Of a stretch of 64,000 nt of DNA, positions 33,901 to 44,986 are shown piece after piece. How positions within the stretch are numbered: the stretch's first letter is position 1; every line of letters begins with the position of its first letter. The notes beneath the pieces were generated by a model. That model ran no database searches. It saw only the letters and a program-made list of their open reading frames with translations, and was not told the origin of the DNA. The translations under genes and the position numbers were made by a program. Origin of the DNA: Sclerotiophoma versabilis (taxonomy: Eukaryota; Ascomycota; Dothideomycetes; Pleosporales; Didymellaceae). The stretch spans positions 2,046,001-2,110,000 of the forward strand of contig JAAROD010000004.1 in the NCBI GenBank assembly GCA_012274445.1, read 5' to 3'.

Positions 33901-36900
33901 TTTCGACTTCCAAGCCATGGGTCGCATCTTCCTTGGGTTGTGCCAGGTCGGCGCATGGGGTTGCTTCGACGAGTTCAACCGTCTTGAGGAACGTATCCTT
34001 TCGGCTGTTTCCCAACAAATCCAGAACATCCAACTTGGTCTCAAGAAGGGCGTTGAGGACGATAAGGCTCAAATTGAACTTATTGGGCGGCAGCTAAAGG
34101 TCAATGGCAACACGGGTGTATTCATCACCATGAACCCTGGATATGCAGGTCGATCTAACTTGCCCGACAACTTGAAGAAATTGTTCCGAAGCATCGCCAT
34201 GTCCAAGCCTGACAAGGAACTGATTGCTGAAGTCATGCTTTATTCTCAGGGTTTCTCTCAGGCCAAAGACCTCTCGAAGCAGGTCGTTCCATTTTTCGAC
34301 AGCTGTGCTTCCAGCCTCTCCAAGCAAGCTCACTACGACTTTGGTCTGCGTGCCCTGAAGAGCGTACTTGTTAGTTCTGGTGGTCTCAAGCGCGCTCGCA
34401 TCGCTGTCATAGATACTGAAGAGGCAGATGAAGCTGTCATGGAGCCCCAGATCATACTCCAGAGTCTGCGGGAGACCATCGCTCCTAAGCTTATCCGCTC
34501 TGATGTCGAGATCATGCGAAGCATTGAGGAAGAGGCATTCCCTGGTGTCCAATATGTCCCAGCATCTCTTGACAAGCTCACCGACGCTATTCGCAAACAA
34601 GCAGACAAATCGAAGTTAGTTGTCAGCGAGGCTTGGATGACCAAGATTCTTCAGCTCTATCAGATTCAAAACTTGCATCACGGTGTCATGATGGTAGGTT
34701 CATCTGGCTCAGGCAAGTCAGCAGCATGGAGAACGCTGCTGAGTGCACTGCAAGAAGCGGATGGTGTAGAGGGTGTTTGCCATGTGATCGATCCCAAGGT
34801 CATGTCCAAGGAGCAGCTCTACGGTACCTTGGACAACACGACACGCGAGTGGACCGATGGTCTGTTTACCGGCATTCTTCGCAAGATCGTCGACAACTTG
34901 CGTGGCGAGGACAGCAAGCGACACTGGATCGTATTTGATGGTGACGTCGATCCTGAATGGGTCGAGAACTTGAACTCTGTTCTCGATGACAACAAACTCC
35001 TCACCCTACCCAACGGTGAGCGTCTCAATCTTCCGTCCAACGTTCGCATCATGTTTGAAGTCGAGACGCTCAAATACGCTACACTCGCCACTGTATCTCG
35101 CTGTGGTATGGTGTGGTTTAGTGACGACACTGTCAATGTTGACATGATGATTGACAACTATATTCAGCACCTCAAGACCACTGCTTTCGAGGACATTGAG
35201 GATGATTCCGTCGCACCTGGACAGATGACACAGCAGACACTTGCAACCCAAGGACTGATTGCAGACTTCTTGAAGATCAAACTCACCCAGGATCGCTTCA
35301 TTGAAAAGGCGCTCAGCATGGCTCGCAAGTTCAAGCACATTATGGAGTACACCGACATCCGCGCGCTCAACACCCTCTTCTCGCTTCTTAACAAGGCATG
35401 CCGCAACGTAATCGAGTACAACGTTCAGCACCAAGATTTCCCACTTGAAGACGACAAGATGGAGGCCTACTTGTCTAAGAAGCTTCTCGTTGCTATTGTT
35501 TGGGCGCTTGTCGGCGACTGCCCGTTGTCAGACCGCAAGCAGTTTGGTGACCTCGTGGCTGGTATGACCGACGTCGAGCTGCCGCCCCTCAATGAGTCTA
35601 CTTCCCTCATCGACTACGATGCCAAGCCCGAAAAACCGGACTGGGACATGTGGCAGAACCAGGTACCTAATGTTGAGGTCAACACCCACTCTATCGTCCA
35701 AACCGATGTCGTCATCCCTACCCTTGATACTGTCCGTCATGAGGATGTTCTCTACTCATGGCTTGCTGAGCATAAGCCCCTGCTGCTCTGCGGACCGCCA
35801 GGTTCCGGTAAAACTATGACGCTTTTTAGCGCCCTCCGCAAGCTCCCGCACATGCAAGTCGTTGGCCTCAACTTCTCTAGTGCGACAACTCCCGACCTAC
35901 TCATCAAGACATTCGAGCAGTACTGCGAGTACAAGAAGACTGTGAACGGTGTTCAACTTACCCCAACCCAGATCGGTCGCTGGCTCATTATCTTCTGCGA
36001 CGAGATCAATTTACCTGCACCCGACAAGTATGGCACTCAGCGTGCGATCTCCTTCCTGCGTCAGCTCGTTGAGCACAACGGTTTCTGGAGGACATCAGAC
36101 AAAACCTGGGTCACTCTCGATCGCATCCAGTTTGTTGGTGCTTGCAACCCTCCCACAGACGCTGGTCGTACGCCCATGGGCCTGCGTTTCCTACGCCATG
36201 CCCCTTTGGTCATGGTCGACTACCCCGGCGAGCAGTCCCTGCTGCAAATCTACGGGACATTTACAAGTGCTGTGTTGAAGATTATTCCGACATTGCGTGG
36301 TTACTCAGATGCTCTGACCAGGGCCATGGTACAGTTGTACTCCGAATCCCAGAAGAGATTCACTCCCGATATTCAGCCCCACTACGTTTACTCGCCTCGT
36401 GAACTTACACGCTGGGTTCGTGGTATCTATGAAGCTCTTCGCCCGCTCGAGACACTGCCTGTGGAAGGTCTCATCAGGATTTGGGCGCACGAAGCTTTGC
36501 GACTCTTCCAAGATCGTCTCATCGCCGAGGACGAGCGGGTGTGGACCGAGGAATGTGTGCACCGTATCGCATTGGAGCACTTCCCTACCATCGACGAGGA
36601 GAAGGCTCTTGGCGGACCTATCCTGTTCTCGAACTGGCTATCAAAGAACTACGTGCCTGTCGAGCGTGAGCAGCTTCGAGACTTCGTCAAAGCTCGTCTT
36701 CGCACCTTCTGCGAAGAAGAGGTCGACGTGCCGCTCATCCTCTTCAACGACGTTCTGGAACACGTTCTTCGCATCGACCGTGTATTCCGTCAGCCTCAAG
36801 GTCATCTCATCCTCATCGGTGTCAGTGGTTCCGGAAAGACTACATTGTCACGTTTCGTAGCTTGGATGAACGGTTTGAGCGTGTACCAGATCAAGGTACA

Positions 36901-39900
36901 TGGCAAGTACACGGGCGATGACTTTGACGACGACCTTCGCAATGTACTTCGTCGTTGCGGTTGCAAGGGCGAGAAGATCTGCTTCGTTCTCGACGAAGCG
37001 AATGTCCTCGACTCCGGTTTCTTGGAACGAATGAATACGCTGCTTGCCAACGCTGAAGTCCCTGGTCTTTTCGAAGGCGATGAGTATGCTGCTCTGATGA
37101 CATCAATCAAGGAGGGCGCTCAGCGACAAGGAATCATACTTGACTCCCAGGAAGAACTTTACAAGTGGTTCACAGAGCAAATTGTTAAAAATCTTCACGT
37201 CGTGTTCACAATGAATCCACCCGAGGAAGGTCTCTCCTCCAAGGCTGCCACCAGTCCTGCTCTGTTCAACCGTTGCGTACTTAACTGGTTCGGCGATTGG
37301 TCAGACCAGGCTCTGTTCCAGGTCGGCTCTGAATTAACTCACTCTGTGGATTTGGACCGATCGAACTACATTGCGCCGGACAGCATCCCCATCGCTTACC
37401 GTGGGCTCAATCTTCCACCCTCTCACCGCGAGAGTGTGGTCAATGCTATGGTTGCTGTCCATCACTCACTGAGAAGCAAGAACGACAAGTTACAGAAGAC
37501 GCAGAACCGCAAAATGTACTTGACGCCTCGCCACTTCCTAGACTTCGTTGCACAATATGTCAAACTCTACAATGAAAAGCGCGAGGATCTCGAGGAGCAA
37601 CAACGTCATCTCAACGTTGGTCTGGAAAAGCTGAGGGAGACCTTTGACAAGGTCAGAGACTTGCGAGCAAGTCTCGCCCAGAAAAAGACGCAACTTGAAC
37701 AGAAGTCTGCAGAGGCACAAGAGAAACTGCAGCAAATGGTTGCAGATCAGCGCCAGGCTGAAGAGAAGAAAGCTGGTGCAACAGTGCTAGAAGCTCAGCT
37801 TCAACAAGAACGTACGGCGATTCAAGAGAGAAGCGCGGAAGCCAATCGAGACTTGGAAATGGCGGAACCAGCTGTTCTTGAGGCACAAAAGAGTGTTCAA
37901 AACATTAAGCGCCAGCATCTGACCGAAGTACGATCCATGGGCAATCCACCATCCGGTGTTAAGCTCGCTTTGGAGGCTGTCTGTACACTCCTTGGACACA
38001 GACCAGATAGCTGGAAAACTATTCAAGGTATCGTCAGGCGTGACGATTTTATTGCCAGCATTGTTGCGTTTGACAATGAGGCGCAGATGACTGCTCCGCT
38101 CCGTCGCAAGATGAACCAAGAGTACCTGAACAAGGAAGACTTCACTTTCGAGAAGGTGAATCGTGCATCGAAGGCTTGCGGTCCCCTTGTACAGTGGGTC
38201 GAAGCACAGGTCATGTACTCTGAAATCCTCAACAGAGTTGAACCGCTCCGTAAGGAAGTCGCTGAGCTCGAACAAAAGCTGGAGGCGACTGAACAGGGTG
38301 CGCGCGAGACCCAAGCTCTGATTGGAAAGCTTGATCAGAATATTCAGCGCTACCAGGAGGACTATGCCGTACTGATCAGCGAGACGCAAGCGATCAAGAA
38401 TGAGATGTCAACCGTCCAATTCAAAGTCGACCGCAGTGTGCGTCTCCTTGATAGTCTGTCCTCCGAACAGACTCGATGGGAACAGAGCAGCAGATCCTTC
38501 GACTCGCAGATCGATACAATTGTTGGCGACGTTCTCGTTGCTGCTGCCTTCATCGCCTACGCTGGTTACTACGACCAGCAGTACAGAAAAGCGCTGACAG
38601 AAGACTGGTATGACCAGCTCAAGAACTCCGGCATTAGCTTCAAGACACCCAACCCGATCACGGAGTATCTCTCGACTGCTGATGATCGACTGACGTGGCA
38701 GCGCAATGGTCTACCTGTTGACGACCTTTGCACCGAAAATGCCATTGTGCTCCAGCGCTTCAATCGTTACCCTCTCATTATCGACCCATCAGGCCGAACT
38801 ACCGAGTTCCTTCAGAACGAGTGCAAAGATCGTCGCCTTACAGTCACGAGCTTCCTAGACGATTCTTTTGTAAAGCAACTTGAGAGTTCGTTGCGCTTCG
38901 GTAATCCCATCCTGATCCAGGATGCCGAGTACCTCGACCCAGTCCTGAACCATGTTCTCAACAAGGAATACCAGAAGACTGGTGGTCGTGTGCTCATCCA
39001 GCTCGGCAAGCAAGAGATCGACTTTTCCCCAGCTTTCCGCTTGTACCTCTCGACACGCGATCCTTCCGCTAATTTCGCGCCTGATATTTGTAGCCGTACC
39101 ACATTTGTCAACTTTACAGTCACACAAAGCAGCTTGCAGACACAGACACTCAATGAAGTCCTCAAGTCCGAGAGGCCTGATGTTGACGAACGCCGTTCCA
39201 ATCTTATCAAGATGCAGGGCGAGTTCGCTATCCATCTTCGCCAACTCGAGAAGCGTCTTCTTCAAGCTCTCAACGAGTCTCGTGGTAACATTCTTGATGA
39301 TGATCGTGTCATTGAGACCCTTGAGACGCTCAAGAAGGAGGCCAAGGAAATATCTGATAAGGTTTCAGAGACCGCCGGCGTCATGACAGAGGTCGACAAC
39401 ATCACCAAGGAATACACTGTCGTTGCTCGCTCTTGCTCGGCTATCTTTGCTGTCTTGGAGCAACTGCATCACCTCAACCACTTCTACCAGTTCTCTCTGC
39501 AGTACTTCACGCAAATCTTTGAGGCTGTGCTTCGAAAGGTCAGGAACGGTTCTAACACAAACCATACTGCTCGCATCGACCAGATCATCACTGAGCTCTT
39601 TGTTGATGCCTACCGTCGCACTTCGCTCTCTCTACTGCAGAAGGATCGCGTCACCTTTGCAATGCTTCTTGTACAGGCCGCGCCCTACAAGATGGATAAG
39701 ACACTCATTGATAAGATACTCGACGTGGACGTGGAAGCGGTCGATGTTTCCACCCAGCCAGAGCGCAAGGAGGAGGCGCTGCAACGCGCAAGCAGATTAT
39801 CCATCTTCAGAGACGAGTTGAACAAGATCGAAGATGATGCCTGGGATGCTTTCTTGACCGAGGAGCTTGCCGAGCGGCACGTACCACAGGCTTGGGCTGA

Positions 39901-41090
39901 GGATCTCAACAAATTCGACAAGCAATTGCGGGCTCTCATCCTGGTCAAGCTATTCCGCGTCGATCGCTTTGTACCTGCAGTCGAGCGCTTTGTCACGGAG
40001 GTGTTTGGCAAAGGCATCTTGGACGCCAGTGGTGACCTTGGTGACATTGTAAAACAAGTTAACGCCATCACTCCTGTCGCACTCAGCTCTAGTCCTGGAT
40101 TTGATGCCAGTTACAAGGTCGACAACCTCGTCGAGAGGGAACGCGTATCGTGCGCCAACATTGCCATGGGTTCCAACGAAGGTGCCTCCACCGCAGACAA
40201 GGCCATAGCTAACGCTGCCACAACTGGCAATTGGGTGCTTGTCAAGAACGTACACCTGGCTCCTCAATGGTTGCAGTCACTCGAGAAGAGGCTGGAAGCA
40301 CTCAAGCCGAACCCTGACTTCCGTCTCTTCCTGTCGATGGAGTCCAGCCCGAAGATTCCTGTCAATCTACTTCGAGCTTCTCGCGTTCTATCTTACGAGC
40401 AACCTGCTGGAATCCGCGCCAACATGAAGGACTCGCTGTCTTCTCTCGCAGAGAAGGCCGTCAAGCCACCTGTTGAGAAGGCGCGCGTCTATCTCATATT
40501 ATCTTTCTTGCATGCCGTGGTTCAGGAGCGTCTTCGATACGCGCCGACACTTGGATGGAACGGCTTCTGGGAATTTAACGACAGTGATGTAAGTTTACCT
40601 TCAAATTGTGAGTTGATCAATTGCTAACCCATGGCAGTACGAATGCTGTAGCTTCATCGTCGACACCTGGATTGACACTGTTGCCCAAGGCCGCTCCAAT
40701 ATTGCCCCCGCCAAGATTCCATGGGACATGATCACAACTCTCATTACCGAGATGTACGGCGGCAAGATCGACAATGAAGCAGACTGGCACACACTCGCCT
40801 CCATTGTGCAGGAGTGCATGACACCTGCAGCATTCGAAGAGAACTTCAAGATCGTCAAAAGCACTGAACACAGTGAGGGTCTCGAGCTGCCTAGCTCCAC
40901 TGGCTGGAAGGACTTCATGCAATGGGTCAACGATCTCCCTGAGCGCGAGCCGCCTACGTACCTGGGCTTGCCGGCCAATGCAGAGAAACTGCTGCTTGTA
41001 GGTCAGGCGAAGGAGATGGTTGGAAACTTGAAGAAGGTCGTAGAGATGCTGGATGAAGGTGAGCAGATCATGGCTGAGGCTGAGTCGTAG
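27979..41090 (+). CDS. nudA: Cytoplasmic dynein 1 heavy chain
   Basis: Exons 27979-28270, 28320-40588 and 40638-41090 (introns 49 and 49 bp) give 4,337 aa, close to Aspergillus NudA. The first 1,850 residues are the dimerising tail and linker. Four P-loops mark AAA1-AAA4: [10 protein letters not shown] (about residue 1929), [11 protein letters not shown] (2224), [10 protein letters not shown] (2590), [11 protein letters not shown] (2932). AAA1 has Walker [11 protein letters not shown]. The stalk coiled coils and microtubule-binding domain lie at about 3180-3490, then AAA5/AAA6 and the short C-terminal domain typical of fungi (ending [11 protein letters not shown]). It is the minus-end-directed motor for nuclear positioning and retrograde endosome transport. 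The whole gene is uninterrupted by stop or frameshift. Confidence 0.98.
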
Positions 41091-41522
41091 AGTTCTGAAC
41101 ATAAATTGGCTCGTTCGAGAACGTTAGCACGGCGGGCAGATGGCGTTCAGTTTCGAGCATTTGCATGGCAGTAGGGGTGGAGTTTGTATCTTACCTATGT
41201 CTATATACCCCTTTAATTTGCTCACAAGCTCGCTCTTCTAAGTTTTGGAGCTGCAACAATTACTCTTTTAGATATGGAAGACTCTTGCACTTGTCTCTAC
41301 TTTCTTACAGAAAAATACTCTTTGCAATCGTCAAAGCGATGTCAGAAACGTAATCTCACTCTTGTTGTAGCAGTTGCGACATTTACGGCTTGTCCCCAGC
41401 GGCAGGGTAGTTCAGCCGCAGTGAAGGTAGAATTCGCACAGACCTGCAAACGAGAAAGCTCCACAGTTCTATATCACTACTATATATCAATCACTTGCTT
41501 TCTTTCTCCATCTGCCACCAAC

Positions 41523-42449
41523 ATGCCACTCAAACGCAAACGTACCCGCAATGCCGACACAACCGTCGTCTCCTCCTCCTCCTCCTCCTCCTCCTCCTCC
41601 TCCTCCAGCGAAGCGAGCGAAGAAAGCACACTAGAGTCCGATGTCGACAACTCATCAGGTTACGGTGGGAACAACCCATCTGAAAGACAGACGTGGAAGA
41701 TCAACAGTGGGAGCTTTGGTATGTTCAACCGCCCAACCTTAACGTCAAGAACTCCGCGCAGGCTAGACTCTAGCATGGGAAAAAGACGAGTGAAGGAGTA
41801 CAGCGACTACAAAGAGTCTTCCCGATTGAGAACATGGTCAGGACGGAGGTGCGACACATCAGATGTCATTAATCTTGACCGCAAATACGACGAGGGCCAG
41901 AGTCTGTTCATTGCAGACGACAGTTCACAGTCGCAACCTATCGTGATCGACAATGATTCCGAAGACGAAGAGAAAATCTACTCTGGTATGACGCCGGAAC
42001 GCGCGCCAAAGGCCAAAGAATACTTTAACGCACTCGACCTTGTGGGAAAAGCGGATAGTAACCTCCAAACTATCCAGACCGAGCTCAGCGCTACCAAAGC
42101 AGAGCATACAAACCTGTTCAGGAAGCTTGCAAGCATTGGTACCACAGCAGAGAACAAGATTTCAGATATTTTTCGAGAAAGAGATGAAACGATCAGGATT
42201 GCCAATGAGTTTGCGGAGACGAAGATCAAGAGCATCAGGGAGCGACTGCTGGTGAAAGAGGGCAGTTATCAGGAAAGACTACAGGCGTGCGTTGAACAGA
42301 AGAAGGATGCAGAAGTGCGGATCTCGGGGGCGTGCTCTAGGCTTAATAGTGTAAGGAGCCAGGCAGAAAAATTGGAGCGCCAAGGTGGTTCCGAGCTGCG
42401 CAACGACGTCAGGAAGATTCAGTCGAAGGGTAAGAATTGGCGTAGGTAG
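41523..42449 (+). CDS. Poly-Ser, coiled-coil nuclear-type protein with a SIM-like motif
   Basis: 308 aa from ATG 41523 (MPLKRKRTRN, a likely nuclear signal). A run of 13 serines is encoded by a TCC trinucleotide repeat, followed by acidic EASEESTLESD. The middle has PIVIDNDSEDEEKIY: a hydrophobic PIVID core with an adjacent acidic tract, as in SUMO-interacting motifs. The C-terminal 130 residues are heptad-like (coiled coil), from about NLQTIQTELSATKAEHTNLF. The stop at 42447 follows a GTAAGAA donor at 42430, so the true C-terminus may be spliced differently. I recognise no family. It probably acts in a nuclear protein complex, but that is inference. Confidence 0.6.
   Translation: MPLKRKRTRNADTTVVSSSSSSSSSSSSSEASEESTLESDVDNSSGYGGNNPSERQTWKINSGSFGMFNRPTLTSRTPRRLDSSMGKRRVKEYSDYKESSRLRTWSGRRCDTSDVINLDRKYDEGQSLFIADDSSQSQPIVIDNDSEDEEKIYSGMTPERAPKAKEYFNALDLVGKADSNLQTIQTELSATKAEHTNLFRKLASIGTTAENKISDIFRERDETIRIANEFAETKIKSIRERLLVKEGSYQERLQACVEQKKDAEVRISGACSRLNSVRSQAEKLERQGGSELRNDVRKIQSKGKNWRR
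41570..41606 (+). repeat. TCC trinucleotide microsatellite (poly-Ser)
   Basis: About 12 consecutive TCC units inside the 41523-42449 gene, encoding its poly-Ser tract. A likely site of length variation between strains. Confidence 0.9.
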
Positions 42450-42506
42450 AACGGCCGCATTAGTAACAGCTGGTATTCTTATCAAAGTGGCTCATTTTGC
42501 TCACAT

Positions 42507-42962
42507 TTGTTCGAGCATCTTCTCGATTACATGCGTCGACCGGACACTTTTCTTTTCTTCTGGAACAAGGCAGCGAGCTTCGATTATAACTTGTACAACC
42601 GTCTACGAACTGAGGCTGAGTATTTCCAAATTGATGCACTCCACCAGTGGATTAAAGAAGAGAAGTACCTGCAGGCTATCAAAGTTGGCATCTCTAAGCC
42701 GAGGGTTTACGAGGTGGATGACATCGAGCTATATGTCGCCAAAAGTGATGTGGATGAGGAATAGTGTGTTGCTTCGGGTACCAGAAAGACTTATGTGCGC
42801 CCTCACGATCTCGACAAGCACAGGGGTAATCTGGGTGCCTGTGGACAGAAGTGCCACAGGGCGCAGGGTGAAGATCAGGATGAGTATGTTGACGAGAGAT
42901 ACATCGAGGTGGAGACAATCAGGAAGGAAGTGTTATTCGAACAGCTCGTTTGTCGTGCATGA
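42507..42962 (+). pseudogene. KCTD-type BTB/POZ gene remnant with in-frame TAG
   Basis: One frame reads FEHLLDYMRRPDTFLFFW, then FDYNLYNRLRTEAEYFQID and LHQWIKEEKY. This is the C-terminal half of the BTB/T1 fold found in KCTD-like proteins (ending of the fold: EAEYFxI, then W-I-K-E). After a TAG at 42762 the same frame continues open for 65 codons (YVRPHDLDKHRGNLGACGQK, then Glu/Arg-rich) to TGA at 42960, with the Cys/His/Arg composition I associate with the tail of fungal KCTD-like proteins. The N-terminal half of the fold (the NVGG segment) and an ATG are missing, and no upstream exon could be found. I read it as a truncated gene with a nonsense codon. An unseen exon or a sequencing error are alternatives. 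Confidence 0.55.
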
Positions 42963-43164
42963 GCTCGGAAGATGTATCTTAGCCAAGAGATGAAGATATC
43001 TTGGAGTCAACTACGAGAAAGGGGGGATATAAAGGTAATGAGTGGGTCAATACTACGAGACGCGTTTGAGGGTAGCGTTGATATGTGTACTCTGAGAGTA
43101 GTGACAACGTTTCGTAGCTGCTAGCTACTTTTGTCGCCTTGCATCTCACATCATGGCTGCTTTT

Positions 43165-44397
43165 CTACGGCTCGAACAGTATAAGTTCCTCTAGTCTTGC
43201 TGCAAACGTGGCATTGTTGATCTTGAGATCGACCGATCGCTGCAGCGTTGACGGAGATGTAAAGTTCCATGCCGCAGTCCCGTTCTCGAGAAAGTAGATA
43301 TCGCCCTGGTCCCTCTCAAACAAGTAAACATCGTCAAGCCCACGGACAGCGTAGTAGATCGCCGTGGCTGCAATCGAAAGTTTGATCAGTAAAAACTCGA
43401 CAATCACGCAAAGACGGGCAACTTACAGTCCCAACTCTCATGTACGTTGCCGACTCCAATACTTGTTGCAGCAGCATACGCCACTGGGTCCGTTGTGGTG
43501 TTCAGTTCCGTAGTCAGCCTTGACCCAAAGAATACAGTGCTGCCAATTGCGTCCGGTACGTAAGTAACGAATCCAGGCCAGTGTGTAAGTACATATTGCG
43601 CATACTTGACATTGTTGCCTTCGAAGTTGAACGAGGTGCCATTCGGATTTCCCTGTACGACGTGTTCAGCAACCTTCTTCCTGATAAGCTCTTGCCCTGA
43701 AAGGGGAGAGATACTGTCGGGTGGCGAAAGGAGGAGATGATAAAGGTTGTCGTGGAAGCCTATATTCGCAATTGTAACACTGTGATCCGGACTTAAAGCA
43801 AGCAAGTGACGGTAGAGGACAACTGGGTCCGCAGTGTTACTGCCATCGCCTATATCTTGCAGGAATTGGAAGGTCAGACCTGTAAGATACTCGTTTTCTT
43901 GGGGAAAAGTAGGGTTTCTGGTCTATAAGACAAGTGTTAAGAGCTACTCAAGGCGCAATGATAAGGAAGCTGTTGCGTACCGTGTTGTCGACTGGCTTCT
44001 GAATGGCAACAGGAATATCACCGTGCCCATAGTAGGTGTTGATTGCGTCTATCGCAGGCGGCACATATCGGCTAAACACACCTGCAGGTAAAGGTCACGA
44101 TGAGGCAACACTAGACTAGGGTCGCAGTCGGCCTACTTGAAGCAATACCCACAATCTCCACTTCGTGACGTGTCTGGAAGACATTCGCGAGTCCTATAGC
44201 AAGTGGGTCATCGACCTTGAAGCCGCAGTCAGCACAAGCCCTTCCTTCATAAGCAGCATCAGGACAGTGAGAATGCTTACAAAGTCGAGCAAATCAGTAT
44301 CGATGATGATAAGTTTAGGACTGTGCGCGTTTATACTACAATTGGTTGGTATCGCAGTGGCACATGCTGCAAGCCAGAGAAGGAGTTGGAAAAGCAT
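43165..44397 (-). CDS. Secreted inosine-uridine preferring nucleoside hydrolase
   Basis: Five exons: 44281-44397, 44137-44215, 43981-44081, 43427-43922 and 43165-43367 (introns 65, 55, 58 and 59 bp) give 331 aa. A signal peptide MLFQLLLWLAACATAIPT precedes KLIIIDTDLLDF. Joining intron 1 gives the Ca-binding Asp cluster (DTDLLDFVDDPLAIGL) of IUNH enzymes. FSRYVPPAIDAINTYYGHGD, SVTIANIGFHDNL, QVLTHWP-like YVLTHWPGF and ESWD are family landmarks. It should split nucleosides into base and ribose outside the cell, with calcium. Several N-glycosylation sequons. A TATATAA-like box lies about 60 bp upstream. Confidence 0.88.
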
Positions 44398-44986
44398 CTT
44401 TGAAGCTGACTACTACATGCAATCCTCCCTCCTTCGCCATTGTGTAGGATTTATTGTTATTTATATACAGACACATGGTAGCGCCTACCGTACACGCTTG
44501 GCATAAATGTCTTCACTTGTAGATTCGTTGTGGGCTCTCATGACGCACCACTTCTGAACGTTCATATCAGCGCCGGGTATCTTTTGGTGGGGGCGAAAAG
44601 CGAAAAGAGCCAAGACGAACCCCACCATTGACAAACAGGGTCCTTTGAGGCTAGAGTCGCTTACATCCCTAGCCTGAACCTCAAGTCGGGCACTGTAGGT
44701 GAGAAAAGACTAGAAATATATACACAGTTCACAATACAAGCAAGGGCAACACTAGTGTGATGACGTCACGGTTACTGGCGGATGAAGCTCTGCTGCTGCC
44801 TTCAACATCTGTGGCTTAATATAGCGTCAGCGCAACGTATCTTTTACAAAGCATGCTCGTAGTGCATTAGGCTGCTGCGATCTCGTCACCTTTCTATTCG
44901 TACTCTGGCTGGCAACAGCATATACAACGCTTTTGATCTTGAAGTTCTCATTCTCCTCCATTTTGAACCAGCAATTCTGTGCAATC
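44398..44986. other. Shared upstream region of nucleoside hydrolase and SGNH-like genes
   Basis: About 590 bp between divergent starts. Contains one TATA-like box toward each gene (44456-44468 and near 44716-44724). No coding features. Confidence 0.4.
44456..44468 (-). promoter_or_regulatory. TATA-like box of the nucleoside hydrolase gene
   Basis: Read on the minus strand: TGTATATAAATAA, about 60 bp upstream of the ATG at 44397. Confidence 0.45.

Noticed and set aside
41495..41683. Poly-Leu frame
   Set aside because: It is the other-frame reading of the TCC repeat encoding poly-Ser; not a signal peptide gene.
42385..42993. 202-codon frame over the BTB remnant
   Set aside because: Different frame from the BTB similarity, with no protein-like motif; treated as a shadow.
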